DNA from: Acidobacteriota bacterium
GTDB taxonomy: Bacteria; Acidobacteriota; Thermoanaerobaculia; Multivoradales; SZUA-115
DNA length: 64,000 nt
Reading direction: 5' to 3'
NCBI GenBank assembly: GCA_024277255.1
Contig: JAJRVQ010000177.1
Coordinates: forward strand, 36,434-100,433
Part shown: piece after piece, positions 1 to 8,062 of the stretch
Layout of the letters: each line of letters starts with the position of its first letter
Numbering within the stretch: position 1 is the first letter of the stretch
Made by a program: the position numbers and the translations under genes
Notes under the pieces: generated by a model
Told to the model about the DNA's origin: nothing
What the model saw: the letters and a program-made list of their open reading frames with translations, nothing else
Database searches by the model: none

Positions 1-747
1 GCCGCCAGCTCCGCCAACCTGGAGTGCTTCGAGCTGCTGGCCAAGAATCTGCGCGAGGAGCAGCTGGTCGCGCAGGCGACGGTGCTCGCCAACGCGGTAG
101 ACAGCCACGGCGCGCGGCTGGTGCTCTCGCCCGCCGGAAGGCTGGCGGGAGGGCTGTGCAGCGAGCAGCTGGATCAGGCGGCCACCGCCAAGGCGCGGGA
201 ACTCTTCGCCACCTTTCGGGCCGAGCGCTTCACCGTGGATGGCGCCGAGCTGTTCGTCGAGGTTCTGCCACCCAGACCCCAGCTGATCATCATCGGCGCC
301 GTGCACACCGCTATCCCGCTGGTCACCTTCGCCAAAGCGATCGGCTTTCACACTGTGGTGGTCGATCCGCGCACCGCCTTCGCCACCCCGGATCGGTTCG
401 ATCACGCCGATCGGCTGATCAACACCTGGCCGGCGGAGGCCTTCGCCGAACTCACCCTCAATGAGGCTACCTACATCGCTCTGCTGTCGCACGATCTCAA
501 GATCGACCTGCCGGCACTTCGCCTGGCGCTGGTCAGCCCGGCGCGCTACATCGGCGCGTTGGGCTCCAAGAAGACCCATGCCAAGCGCGTCGCAGCGCTG
601 GCCGAGGAAGGATTCAGTAGCGAGCAGATCGGACGCATTCATGCGCCGATCGGGATCAAACTGGGCGGCCGCAGCCCGGAGGAGATCGCCGTGTCGATCA
701 TTGCCGAGATGGTCGCCGTCGCCCATGGCCGGCGCGGCTCATTTTGA
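1..747 (+). CDS. XdhC family molybdoenzyme maturation protein (5' partial)
   Basis: The reading frame is open from the first base, so the N-terminus lies outside the window; at least 248 residues are visible. XdhC/CoxF proteins bind molybdenum cofactor and help insert the sulfurated form into xanthine dehydrogenase-type enzymes in the cytoplasm. The C-terminal half has the family's Rossmann-like domain: a PQLIIIGAVHTA strand-loop, a VVVDPRTAFATP segment, and the typical YIGALGSKKTHAKR stretch. The stop overlaps the TTG start of the next gene by 4 bases, so the two are probably translationally coupled. The neighbour is a MobA-like cytidylyltransferase, the usual partner of XdhC. No molybdenum hydroxylase structural gene is visible here; it may lie upstream of the window. 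Confidence 0.88.
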   Translation, partial: AASSANLECFELLAKNLREEQLVAQATVLANAVDSHGARLVLSPAGRLAGGLCSEQLDQAATAKARELFATFRAERFTVDGAELFVEVLPPRPQLIIIGAVHTAIPLVTFAKAIGFHTVVVDPRTAFATPDRFDHADRLINTWPAEAFAELTLNEATYIALLSHDLKIDLPALRLALVSPARYIGALGSKKTHAKRVAALAEEGFSSEQIGRIHAPIGIKLGGRSPEEIAVSIIAEMVAVAHGRRGSF

Positions 748-1373
748 GCCAGCGCTCGGTCAGCGCCGTGATCCTCGCCGCCGGATTGTCCAGCCGGTTT
801 GGCGACGACCCGCCCAAGCAGCTGGCGAAGATCGACGGCGTGCCGCAGATTCGGCGCATCGCCTGCCAGGCACTGGCGGCGGACTTCCGCGAGGTGATCG
901 TGGTGGTCGGCCACCGTGCGGAAGAGGTCAAGGCAGCGCTGGCGGAGCTACCCTTGCGCCTGATGAACCATCCGGACTACGCCTCCGGCCTGAGTTCGAC
1001 CGTGCGGGCCGGGCTGGCGGCGGTGAACTCGCAAGCGGCCGCGGCACTGTTCATTCCCTGCGACCAGCCCTTCCTCGACAGGGCGACGCTCCAGCGGCTG
1101 ATCGCGGCCTACCGCCACGGCAGACAGGAGATCGTCGTGCCCACCCACCGGAACCGGCAGCGTGCACCGGTACTTTGGGACCGATCGCTCTTCGACGAAT
1201 TGGCCACCCTCACCGGCGACCAGGGCGCCCGACAGCTCTTGTCGCGCCACCGGGAGAGGATACACACGGTCGAGATCGCCGACGGCCGGCTCGTGGCCGA
1301 TTTCGACACCCCCGAAGATTTGGTGCTGCTGCTGTGCGATCGACCTTCTGCCGGAAAGACCGAGGGGCGCTAG
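744..1373 (+). CDS. MobA/MocA-like molybdenum cofactor nucleotidyltransferase
   Basis: This 209-residue protein is a nucleotidyltransferase of the MobA-like NTP_transf_3 family. It probably transfers CMP (MocA type) or GMP to molybdopterin during maturation of xanthine dehydrogenase-type enzymes. The N-terminus has the nucleotide-binding signature AVILAAGLSSRFG with a downstream PKQLAKIDG lysine. An FIPCDQPFLD segment carries the metal-binding Asp, and a GDQGARQLL motif follows around residue 155. Translation starts at a TTG that shares TTGA with the xdhC stop. The C-terminal stop overlaps the convergent thioesterase stop in a CTAG. CMP versus GMP specificity cannot be decided by eye; pairing with XdhC favours MocA. 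Confidence 0.85.
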   Translation: MSQRSVSAVILAAGLSSRFGDDPPKQLAKIDGVPQIRRIACQALAADFREVIVVVGHRAEEVKAALAELPLRLMNHPDYASGLSSTVRAGLAAVNSQAAAALFIPCDQPFLDRATLQRLIAAYRHGRQEIVVPTHRNRQRAPVLWDRSLFDELATLTGDQGARQLLSRHRERIHTVEIADGRLVADFDTPEDLVLLLCDRPSAGKTEGR

Positions 1374-1804
1374 CCTTCCTCGAAGCGCCTCTCTTCGAGC
1401 TGCGCGATGGCTTCCTTGAGCGGCTCGGGCAGCGGCATGGCCTTGCCCGCCGCATAGTCGACCCAGACGATCACCGCCGTGCCGTCGGCGACTACCTCTC
1501 CGCTCTCGCGCTGCCAGATCTGGTAATCGTGGGTGAAGGTGCGCCGCCCGATCTTGGTCACTCGCACACCGACCGCCAACTCGTCGGGGTACTTCACCTG
1601 GCGCAGGAAGTTGCAGGTGGCGCTGACCAGAGCCGGTCCGTGCGACTCCTCTTCGCGGTGTTCTTCGAGTCGAACGGCGACGAAGTAGGCCATCCGCGCC
1701 GACTCGCAATAGGTGAAGTACTTGGCGTTGTTGACATGGCCCATCCGATCCATGTCCGCCCAGCGGACGGAGATCGGATGAACGACTCGGTACTGCTCGT
1801 GCAC
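1370..1804 (-). CDS. 4HBT-family acyl-CoA thioesterase
   Basis: This 144-residue hotdog-fold protein resembles the YbgC/FadM acyl-CoA thioesterases, which hydrolyse acyl-CoA thioesters in the cytoplasm. The signature RWADMDRMGHVNNAKYF near residues 14-30 contains the catalytic Asp and the N-N-A-K-Y core of the 4HBT family. The later segments (CNFLRQVKYPDEL, and a GTAVIVWVDYAAGKAMPLP end) match the usual layout and length of about 140 residues. It is convergent with the MobA-like gene and shares the four bases CTAG with it, each strand reading its own TAG. It is a single gene with no operon partner. Substrate chain length is not readable from the sequence. Confidence 0.85.
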   Translation of the reverse strand: MHEQYRVVHPISVRWADMDRMGHVNNAKYFTYCESARMAYFVAVRLEEHREEESHGPALVSATCNFLRQVKYPDELAVGVRVTKIGRRTFTHDYQIWQRESGEVVADGTAVIVWVDYAAGKAMPLPEPLKEAIAQLEERRFEEG

Positions 1805-1959
1805 TGTGTAGCTCCCGGCTGATCAGAGGTTGCGCGATCCTACCCTGCCGGTCGCGCATCGGTGCACAACGGTGAATTTCCCTCACGCCAAGCCGGCTTG
1901 CTATCCTCGGTTTCTTTGCACCCGGTGCTGGTTCTCGCCCCATTTCAAGGAGGCACCTC

Positions 1960-2862
1960 ATGCCGCGACCGATCCACCGCGCTGTCTTGTTTTCCGCCGC
2001 TCTGCTTTGCGTGGCGGCCTTTCCCATGCTGGCTCAGAGTCAGATCTCCTTCGACGGTTTCGAGAGCGGCAACACGCTCGCCTGGGACGACCGCGTGGGC
2101 GCCAACCTGCTGCCGGCCGAGCCTTTTCGCCACAGCCTACTGGCCCTGCGTGACCCGCATGTCTTTGTCGACCTGGCGATCTTCGGCTGTTGGGACTTCA
2201 CCGACTCCGATCTCCCGTTCGGCGCCGGGCCCTCGCTCAACAGCCAGCTGGACACCTCGATCACCACCGATGGCGACGGCGACGGTTTCCTCGACCTCAG
2301 CACGCTGCTCCTCTTCCGCCCCTACGACACCGCCGCCGCGGCGGTACGCGTCGACAACGGCCCCGGCGCCTGCACCGCCCCGCCGGCGGCGCTGAGTTGC
2401 GATCTGGACGGTGTCAACGTGCCGCAGACCGTCGCCTACGATGCCATCGCCCTGGGCAGCTGCCTGGCTCCCAACGCCGGCACCACCTCGGGCTACACCC
2501 CAGCGGTGCCCGAACCAACGGGCCCCTGCTTCGTCACCACCAGCCGCGATGCCCTGGTCGACTTCGCTGGCGTCCCGGTTTTGTTGAGAGGAGTGCAGTT
2601 GGCGGCGGAGCAGGTCGGCAGCCCCAGCCCGACCGGCTTCATCGGCGGCCTGCAGCGCGGCTTTCTCCGCCAGGCGGACGCCGACCTGATCCTGCTACCG
2701 CCGGACGTTCCCGTCGTCGGTGGCCAGCCGATCTCGATCCTCTTCCCCGGCGGCGGCGGAAACTGCGCCGCCGGAGACGACCGAGACACCTTCCTCGGCG
2801 AGACCGGCTGGTGGTTCTACTTCGAGTTCGCTTCGAACAGCGTCACCTACGTAGGCCCCTAG
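1960..2862 (+). CDS. secreted protein with DGFESG motif, function unknown
   Basis: The 300-residue product begins with a clear Sec signal peptide (basic n-region, hydrophobic AVLFSAALLCVAAF core, AQS cleavage region near residue 27). The mature protein starts almost at once with FDGFESGNTLAWDD, a motif more often seen as a C-terminal tag in secreted proteins of this kind of genome; another copy ends the sialidase-like protein at 58071. A D-rich segment (TDGDGDGFLDLSTL, about residues 103-116) resembles a calcium-binding dockerin or thrombospondin-3 type loop. Several cysteines could form disulfides. A GGAGG-like sequence precedes the ATG. I do not recognise a catalytic domain. It is probably extracellular or periplasmic. 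Confidence 0.7.
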   Translation: MPRPIHRAVLFSAALLCVAAFPMLAQSQISFDGFESGNTLAWDDRVGANLLPAEPFRHSLLALRDPHVFVDLAIFGCWDFTDSDLPFGAGPSLNSQLDTSITTDGDGDGFLDLSTLLLFRPYDTAAAAVRVDNGPGACTAPPAALSCDLDGVNVPQTVAYDAIALGSCLAPNAGTTSGYTPAVPEPTGPCFVTTSRDALVDFAGVPVLLRGVQLAAEQVGSPSPTGFIGGLQRGFLRQADADLILLPPDVPVVGGQPISILFPGGGGNCAAGDDRDTFLGETGWWFYFEFASNSVTYVGP

Positions 2863-2886
2863 CTACAAAACCGGTGATACGCGCGA

Positions 2887-2983
2887 GCCCATCGGGCGAG
2901 CCCGGCCGTTCGGCCGGACTGCTTAGGGGTGAGTCGCAAGAACCGCGCTTCTTGCGGCGAGGGGATCTCGCAGAGAGATCCCC
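2887..2983. terminator. cluster of GC-rich hairpins between convergent genes
   Basis: The gap between two convergent genes holds consecutive inverted repeats. GCCC/GGGC sits at 2887-2897. CCGGCCG/CGGCCGG is at 2902-2917. CGCAAGAA/TTCTTGCG is at 2935-2956 with a 6-base loop. GGGGATCTC/GAGATCCCC is at 2961-2983 with a 5-base loop. No clear T-run follows on either strand, so a classical intrinsic terminator is not certain. Bidirectional termination or transcript-end protection is the likeliest role. Confidence 0.45.
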
Positions 2984-3025
2984 ATAAACAAAAAGGCGGC
3001 GGGGCGAGCGTCTCCAATAAGTCGA

Positions 3026-4900
3026 CTAGGCTTCCTTCTCCAACAGCTCGAAGGTCGCCGGATTAAACCGCCGCGCCAGTGCGGCGCGGAAATCCGGCGC
3101 CGGCATTGCGCCGACGGGCTCACCCCTCTCCTCTTCCAACTCGGTGATAAACCGCCACCAGGCGCGTTCGCGTCGTGACATCTCGCCGGAATCTCGGATC
3201 CTGCCGAACTCCTGCACGTAGCGGTTGTGGCGGCAGAGCATGCGGAAGGCGTGCAGGGTGTTGGGCCGTTGCTCGGGCAATCCCAAGACGGCGACGTCGT
3301 TGCCCACCTGGTGCACGGGTTGGCCCCACTCCGAGTAGCCACCGAAGATCGTCCCCAACTTCTCCAAGGCGCGCGCCAGCCGTGCCTGTTTGAAGCTGGT
3401 GAGCACCTTGGTGAGAATCGGTAGGGTCAGCGTGCGGTGCAACGTCGGCTCGGCGAGCCGGACGCGGACGTCCAACTCCTCCTTCACGATGTCGCTGATC
3501 TGCTGAGAAGTGATGCGATTGTCCGTCGCCAGGTGAACTCGCTCGCCGATCGCCTCCGGCCGGCGAACCGCCGCTAGCATCCCCCTGGCCACCCAGTCGA
3601 CCGGAATCAAGTTGAGCTGGGCGGACGGATCGCCGGGGAAGATACAGGCCATGCGGGCGATCATCGAGGCCGAGGTACGCTCGAACCACTTGCCCTTCGG
3701 CGAATTCAACGCCTCGTGGGCGCGGCCGAAGACGTTGACCGGCGCGTTGACGACCTTGGTGTCGCCACGGTTATTGCCCGCCCGAGATTCACCGATGATG
3801 ATCGCCGGACAGAGCTGGACCACCCGCAGCCCCTTGGTGAGCATGAACCGTTCGGTCTCGATCGAGGCCATCGCCTTGGTCAGCTCGTAGTAGTTGTTGT
3901 AGAAATTACGCGGAAAAACCACCTCATCCTCACGCGCCAAGGTACGCGCTTGACGCCCGTGGATGTAGGAGGTCTCGATGCCCACATGGGCGACGAACGG
4001 ACTGTCGGGTGCTTCCTGGAGGCTGTGCGAGAAGCGTAGCGCGTTGAGCGTACCGACGACGTTGGCGCGGAAGGAGGCTTCATAGGGATCATCGAACGAA
4101 ACGCTGGCAGCCGAGTGTACGAGGTGGGTAATGCGCCGGCGAAGAGGGGCGAGATCCTCGTCGCTGATCCCCAGGTTGGGTTTCTCGACATCCCCCGCCA
4201 CAAAGCTGAACTTGGCTCGCTGCTGCGGATCTTCGAGCCACAGCTGATCGAGCATCATCTCCCCGCGCTCGGCCGGGGAGAGTGTCCGGATGACCTCCTT
4301 GGTCTTGCGATCGCGGATCTGCTTGGGGCGAATGACCACCACCACCTCGGCGATCGCCTCGTCGCTGGCAGCCTGCCACAGCACTTCCTTGCCGACGAAA
4401 CCGGTTCCGCCGGTCAGCAAGATGCGCAACGCCGGCCTGCCGTCGGCTCCGCGAGCCTTGTCGAACCGCTCCGCGCCCTGCTTGGCCAGCTGCATCAGCC
4501 GCTCGGCGATCTCCTCCTGGGACAACGGGTGGCGCTTGTAGCGGAAGTAGTAGTCGCGATCCTTGAGCCCAAAGAGGGCCTTGGCGATCTTGTCCGGGTC
4601 CTTGCGGTGCAGCGCCTTGGCGATCATCACCGATGCTTTGTGACCTAGACGGCGGATCTCCTTCATCTTGGTCCGCACCAGATCTTCATCACCGGTGGAA
4701 CGCAGCAGGCGGCTCATGTACTGGCGCGCCTGGACATCCACCACGTGGTAGTCGCGGTGGCTACCGACCAGGAGGGAGTGCGGCAGAATCGGCTCGTCGA
4801 GGATCTCGCCGCTACGCAGGCTCACCTTCTCGACGTAACGGCACGGAGAAAACTCCTCCGGCGGCGGTGGTTCAACAGGCTGGGATGATCGTCTCGGCAT
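3026..4900 (-). CDS. fatty acyl-CoA reductase-like SDR protein (NAD_binding_4)
   Basis: This 624-residue protein is an extended short-chain dehydrogenase of the male-sterility/thioester-reductase type. The NAD(P)-binding motif GGTGFVG is at about residues 164-170. An HLVHSAASVSF segment follows near 259-269, and the catalytic Tyr/Lys pair lies in YYELTKA near 337-343. A 155-residue N-terminal extension and a C-terminal helical region match the layout of bacterial fatty acyl-CoA reductases that make fatty alcohols. GAGGAG four bases ahead of the ATG supports the start. The WS/DGAT gene upstream on the same strand makes a fatty-alcohol role for wax esters the best guess. A reductase for another thioester cannot be excluded. 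Confidence 0.68.
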   Translation of the reverse strand: MPRRSSQPVEPPPPEEFSPCRYVEKVSLRSGEILDEPILPHSLLVGSHRDYHVVDVQARQYMSRLLRSTGDEDLVRTKMKEIRRLGHKASVMIAKALHRKDPDKIAKALFGLKDRDYYFRYKRHPLSQEEIAERLMQLAKQGAERFDKARGADGRPALRILLTGGTGFVGKEVLWQAASDEAIAEVVVVIRPKQIRDRKTKEVIRTLSPAERGEMMLDQLWLEDPQQRAKFSFVAGDVEKPNLGISDEDLAPLRRRITHLVHSAASVSFDDPYEASFRANVVGTLNALRFSHSLQEAPDSPFVAHVGIETSYIHGRQARTLAREDEVVFPRNFYNNYYELTKAMASIETERFMLTKGLRVVQLCPAIIIGESRAGNNRGDTKVVNAPVNVFGRAHEALNSPKGKWFERTSASMIARMACIFPGDPSAQLNLIPVDWVARGMLAAVRRPEAIGERVHLATDNRITSQQISDIVKEELDVRVRLAEPTLHRTLTLPILTKVLTSFKQARLARALEKLGTIFGGYSEWGQPVHQVGNDVAVLGLPEQRPNTLHAFRMLCRHNRYVQEFGRIRDSGEMSRRERAWWRFITELEEERGEPVGAMPAPDFRAALARRFNPATFELLEKEA

Positions 4901-5028
4901 CGCTCTCCTCGGACCGGAAGTGACAGGAAGGTCTTACCACAACATATCTAGTCCAGCCCGAGCTGTCCAACCAGCCCAGTTCGACCGTCACCGACCGGCG
5001 GTCGAACCGGGGAAACCTACGGCAGGAC

Positions 5029-5922
5029 TTACTGACCGCTCCAGCTCTTCAGTTGCTCGGCCAGCTCTTTCATGTCGCCCTTCATGCGGTTGTTCGGCCG
5101 CTCTGCGAGCGCCTTGGTACCCATTTGCACCGCATGCTTGGCGGCGGTGATCGCTTGCGCTTTGTCTCCGCTACGGGCGAGCAGGCGAGCTAACAGGGCA
5201 GCGTTCCAGTAGTTCGGGCTACCGGTGGCCGCCGCCTTGGCCCAGGTCAACGCCTCGTCGGTGTTGCTCTCCTGCTGGTAGAAGTAGGAGGCCCACTGAC
5301 TCGCCGCCCCCGCGTCCGAAGAGTCGTCCGCGGCCACTTCGCGACGCGCCTGCTCTTTGGCGATGGCCAGCGTGTTGAAGCCGATCTCGATGGGTACGAC
5401 GGTCTCGGCCCAGTGCAGGCTTAGGGTCGCCGAATCGGCCGTCACGTTGGAGAACTCGAAGCGCATCTGCTCGCTGTGGGCGGCCTGCTTCGGCTGCACA
5501 TCGATACGCAGGGCATCCTGTTCCTCTTTGTATCGATAGGCGCCCCACTGCTCAGCTTCCTTGTTGATAATCACCGTCCAGCTGTCGGTGCCGGGAATAG
5601 TGAACAGGCTGTAGGTACCGGCGGCCAGCGGCTTGCCGCCGATCGTGCAGTCCTGGCTGACGGTGAGGGTGGTCGCCTCGTTGGCTCCGGTGCGCCAAAT
5701 CTCACCGAGGGGCACCAGGCCGCCGAAGATCTCGCGCTCGCGCACCGAAGGGCGGCTGTAGGTCAACGAAACTTCCGCCAGCCCCACCGTCTGCGTCACC
5801 GTGGCCATCTGGCTGATACGCGGCGGCCCTTCGGCCCGGGCAGCCAGGCTGGGCAGCAGCATGAGAAGAAGGACGAGAGCGAGAGTACGGTAAGGGAAAG
5901 GTCGCGGTTGCAATCGAGTCAT
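5029..5922 (-). CDS. DUF2911 family secreted protein
   Basis: The product is a 297-residue secreted protein with a DUF2911 domain: signal peptide (TLALVLLLMLLPSLAARA), then RISQMATVTQTVG, TYSRPSVREREIFGGLVPLG, WRTGANEATTL, and a GTYSLFTIPG segment. The C-terminal third looks helical and repeat-like (EALTWAKAAATGSPNYWNAA), as in TPR arrays. DUF2911 has no established biochemical function. I chose the ATG at 5922 because GGAG lies 8 bases ahead of it; an in-frame ATG 27 bases earlier has no such site. It sits between the WS/DGAT and acyl reductase genes with gaps of about 130-160 bases, so co-transcription is possible but not proven. Confidence 0.82.
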   Translation of the reverse strand: MTRLQPRPFPYRTLALVLLLMLLPSLAARAEGPPRISQMATVTQTVGLAEVSLTYSRPSVREREIFGGLVPLGEIWRTGANEATTLTVSQDCTIGGKPLAAGTYSLFTIPGTDSWTVIINKEAEQWGAYRYKEEQDALRIDVQPKQAAHSEQMRFEFSNVTADSATLSLHWAETVVPIEIGFNTLAIAKEQARREVAADDSSDAGAASQWASYFYQQESNTDEALTWAKAAATGSPNYWNAALLARLLARSGDKAQAITAAKHAVQMGTKALAERPNNRMKGDMKELAEQLKSWSGQ

Positions 5923-6078
5923 GGGTCTATCTCCACGGTTCATCTTCAAGGTGCATCGGCTCTTGCGGCCGGCGAGTGTCGGCCTTCCGGCCCACGGACT
6001 GGCCGATGGTTTTACTGGTGGCTCGCGGCTCGCACCCTATCAGCTCCTACAACTGTACGACGCCGTAAGGTCGGTCGC

Positions 6079-7494
6079 TTACGGTGTGACTGAGAACTCC
6101 GACTGTAGCTCGGCCAGCTCAAGCTGAAAGTGCTCGATCAAACTGCCGGGATCGGCCAACACCGCGCGGTCGCTCAGCACACCGACCCGCACCGTCCCAT
6201 TGAAACTGATGATCGACACGCCGATACCGATGTCGGCCCGCTTGGGAACCCAGAAGATCATCTCCCGAACCCGTCGTCCGGCGAGAAAAATGGGCTCTTG
6301 AGGTCCGGGGACGTTGGTCAGGATGCAGGTGCACTTGTTGGCCAGGAAATCGGCCAGGGCCCGGCTGGTTCGCTGCGGCAGCACGGTCAGTAAGACCCGG
6401 ACGGCGCCGAACATGGCGAGCGGTTCGACCGACCGTTTGAGCGCGTTCATCCGCTGGCGCACGGCGGCCAGCCGCTGGCGAGAGTCGTCGATCCCGCAGG
6501 GCAATTCCAGCAGCACCGAGGCAAAGCGATTCTCCATCTTCAGCGGTCGCTTCGGCGAGCGAACATCGACCGGAACCGTCGCTCGCACGCGGCCGACCGC
6601 GGACTCGCCGCTGGCTTCGAGAAGTCGCCGCAAGGCTCCTGCGACGCAGGTCATCAGAACGTCGTTGACCGTGGCTCCCGCCGCCTCCTTGAGCTTCTTG
6701 ATTCCCGCCAGAGGAATCGGCGAGGACCAGGCGACCTGCTTGTCGCCGGTCATCGCGGTGCCGTGAAGGGTGTTTCGATCACGCCGCTGCAACATCTTGC
6801 CAAGCACCACGAAGGGACCGAGCAGGGGCGCTTTGAGCATCATCGCCAGATCACCGGTCTTCTTGTTCTTGGTGGTAGCGGCGGCATGGCGGTCGGCGGC
6901 CAGGTGGCGCGAGTTCGCGGCGGCCCCCTCCGGCGAGTCCATCATCGAGAAGAGAATCGGCACCAGGCCGATGCCATCGCCGAGACAGTGATGAATGCGG
7001 AAGATCAACGCACTGCCACCTTCGGCGAGGTTCGGCACCAGTTGCAGTTGCCACGGCGGTCGATCGACCGGCAGCTCTTGTGCCGCCAGCTGCCCCATGT
7101 AGCGCTGCAACCCCTCCTTGCTAGCCAGCTCCGGCCCCTCGGCCAGCACCACGTGGCGGGAGACATCGAATTGCGGATCCAGCTCCCAGTGGGGTGTCTG
7201 GCCCCTCCGCACCACCCGCCAGCGGAACCGTGGAAACCGCTCTCCACCATCCAGGCCGAGAACCCGCTTATCGAAAAGAGCGCGCATGGTCTCCAGGTCG
7301 AGTTCATCGACGATGTAGAAACCGGTGATGACCATGCGATTGGTCTGCGAGTCCTGAAGCCACAGACCATCGGCCGGCTTAACTCGCCCGCGCGCCAAGG
7401 CGCCGTTGGGGCCACCATTCGCCCCGCCCGTCACTCCACCGCTGGCCCCACCACTGGCGGCTTGCGTCACCGTCGAATCGCTGGTCTGCGCCAC
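6079..7494 (-). CDS. WS/DGAT wax ester synthase/diacylglycerol acyltransferase family protein
   Basis: This 471-residue protein belongs to the bifunctional acyltransferases that esterify fatty alcohols or diacylglycerol with acyl-CoA. The catalytic HHxxxDG motif is seen as HHCLGDG at about residues 168-174. A PPW variant of the PLW motif is at 146-148. A TVNDVLM segment carries the ND motif in the C-terminal half, followed by FLANKCTCILTNVPGP, also typical. The N-terminus has a Gly/Ala-rich low-complexity stretch (residues 10-35) that is not part of the fold. A small membrane-protein gene ends 12 bases upstream, so the two are probably one transcript. With the acyl reductase-like gene downstream, wax-ester storage lipid synthesis is the likely role. 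Confidence 0.85.
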   Translation of the reverse strand: MAQTSDSTVTQAASGGASGGVTGGANGGPNGALARGRVKPADGLWLQDSQTNRMVITGFYIVDELDLETMRALFDKRVLGLDGGERFPRFRWRVVRRGQTPHWELDPQFDVSRHVVLAEGPELASKEGLQRYMGQLAAQELPVDRPPWQLQLVPNLAEGGSALIFRIHHCLGDGIGLVPILFSMMDSPEGAAANSRHLAADRHAAATTKNKKTGDLAMMLKAPLLGPFVVLGKMLQRRDRNTLHGTAMTGDKQVAWSSPIPLAGIKKLKEAAGATVNDVLMTCVAGALRRLLEASGESAVGRVRATVPVDVRSPKRPLKMENRFASVLLELPCGIDDSRQRLAAVRQRMNALKRSVEPLAMFGAVRVLLTVLPQRTSRALADFLANKCTCILTNVPGPQEPIFLAGRRVREMIFWVPKRADIGIGVSIISFNGTVRVGVLSDRAVLADPGSLIEHFQLELAELQSEFSVTP

Positions 7495-7506
7495 GGAAGC
7501 AACCTC

Positions 7507-7854
7507 TCAGTCCCGGCGCGGCTTCTTGCCGCCGCCCATCAACCCGGTCAGTCCCGATTCGACCAGCGATCGCGCCGCACGACCGACGCTCTCGGTGGCG
7601 CCTTGCAGCCCCTCGCTGAGTCGCTCCGGGGACGGCAACTTCGCCAGCCCTTCCGTCATACCCTGCCGGGCACCGCTGCGCACCCGCTCCTCGATCACCT
7701 CGCCCAGCTCCTCACCCTTGTCCGCCAAAAGGCGCCCCAACCGCTCTTCCGCCTGCGGTAGGAAACGCCGCTGGAGCCAGCGGGCCAGCAGCCATAGCGT
7801 CAACAGGCTGGAAAACAATGCGGTCAGCACGATGGTGGCGATGAGTTCGAGCAT
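7507..7854 (-). CDS. small single-span membrane protein, unknown function
   Basis: I do not recognise this protein. From the ATG at 7854 it is 115 residues, with one N-terminal transmembrane helix (IATIVLTALFSSLLTLWLLA) followed by a charged, amphipathic helical region (EERLGRLLADKGEELGEVIEER) and a Gly/Lys/Arg-rich tail. A longer reading frame extends upstream to 7968, but that part has a Cys-rich, atypical composition and the shorter start begins cleanly before the membrane helix. It ends 12 bases before the WS/DGAT start and is likely its operon leader. An amphipathic helix next to a lipid-forming enzyme could bind membranes or lipid droplets; that is only inference. Confidence 0.55.
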   Translation of the reverse strand: MLELIATIVLTALFSSLLTLWLLARWLQRRFLPQAEERLGRLLADKGEELGEVIEERVRSGARQGMTEGLAKLPSPERLSEGLQGATESVGRAARSLVESGLTGLMGGGKKPRRD

Positions 7855-8062
7855 GATGCTGATTGTACGGCAAGCGCCGCTCAACAACCGCCGGACAGTG
7901 ACCGTTGCTAAGCTAGCGGCTAAGATCGCCGCCATGAATCCAACACTGAGGCACCAACATCGGCACACGAGCTACCGCCCCAAGCAGGTGCTATGCCGCA
8001 ACCGCAAGGGCTGGGATCCAGCGTGGAATCGGCGGGGAAAGAGCCCTGGAGTTCTCCGAAAA

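Noticed and set aside
1..1373. A full xanthine dehydrogenase operon
   Set aside because: Only the maturation genes are visible; the structural subunits, if any, would be upstream of the window.
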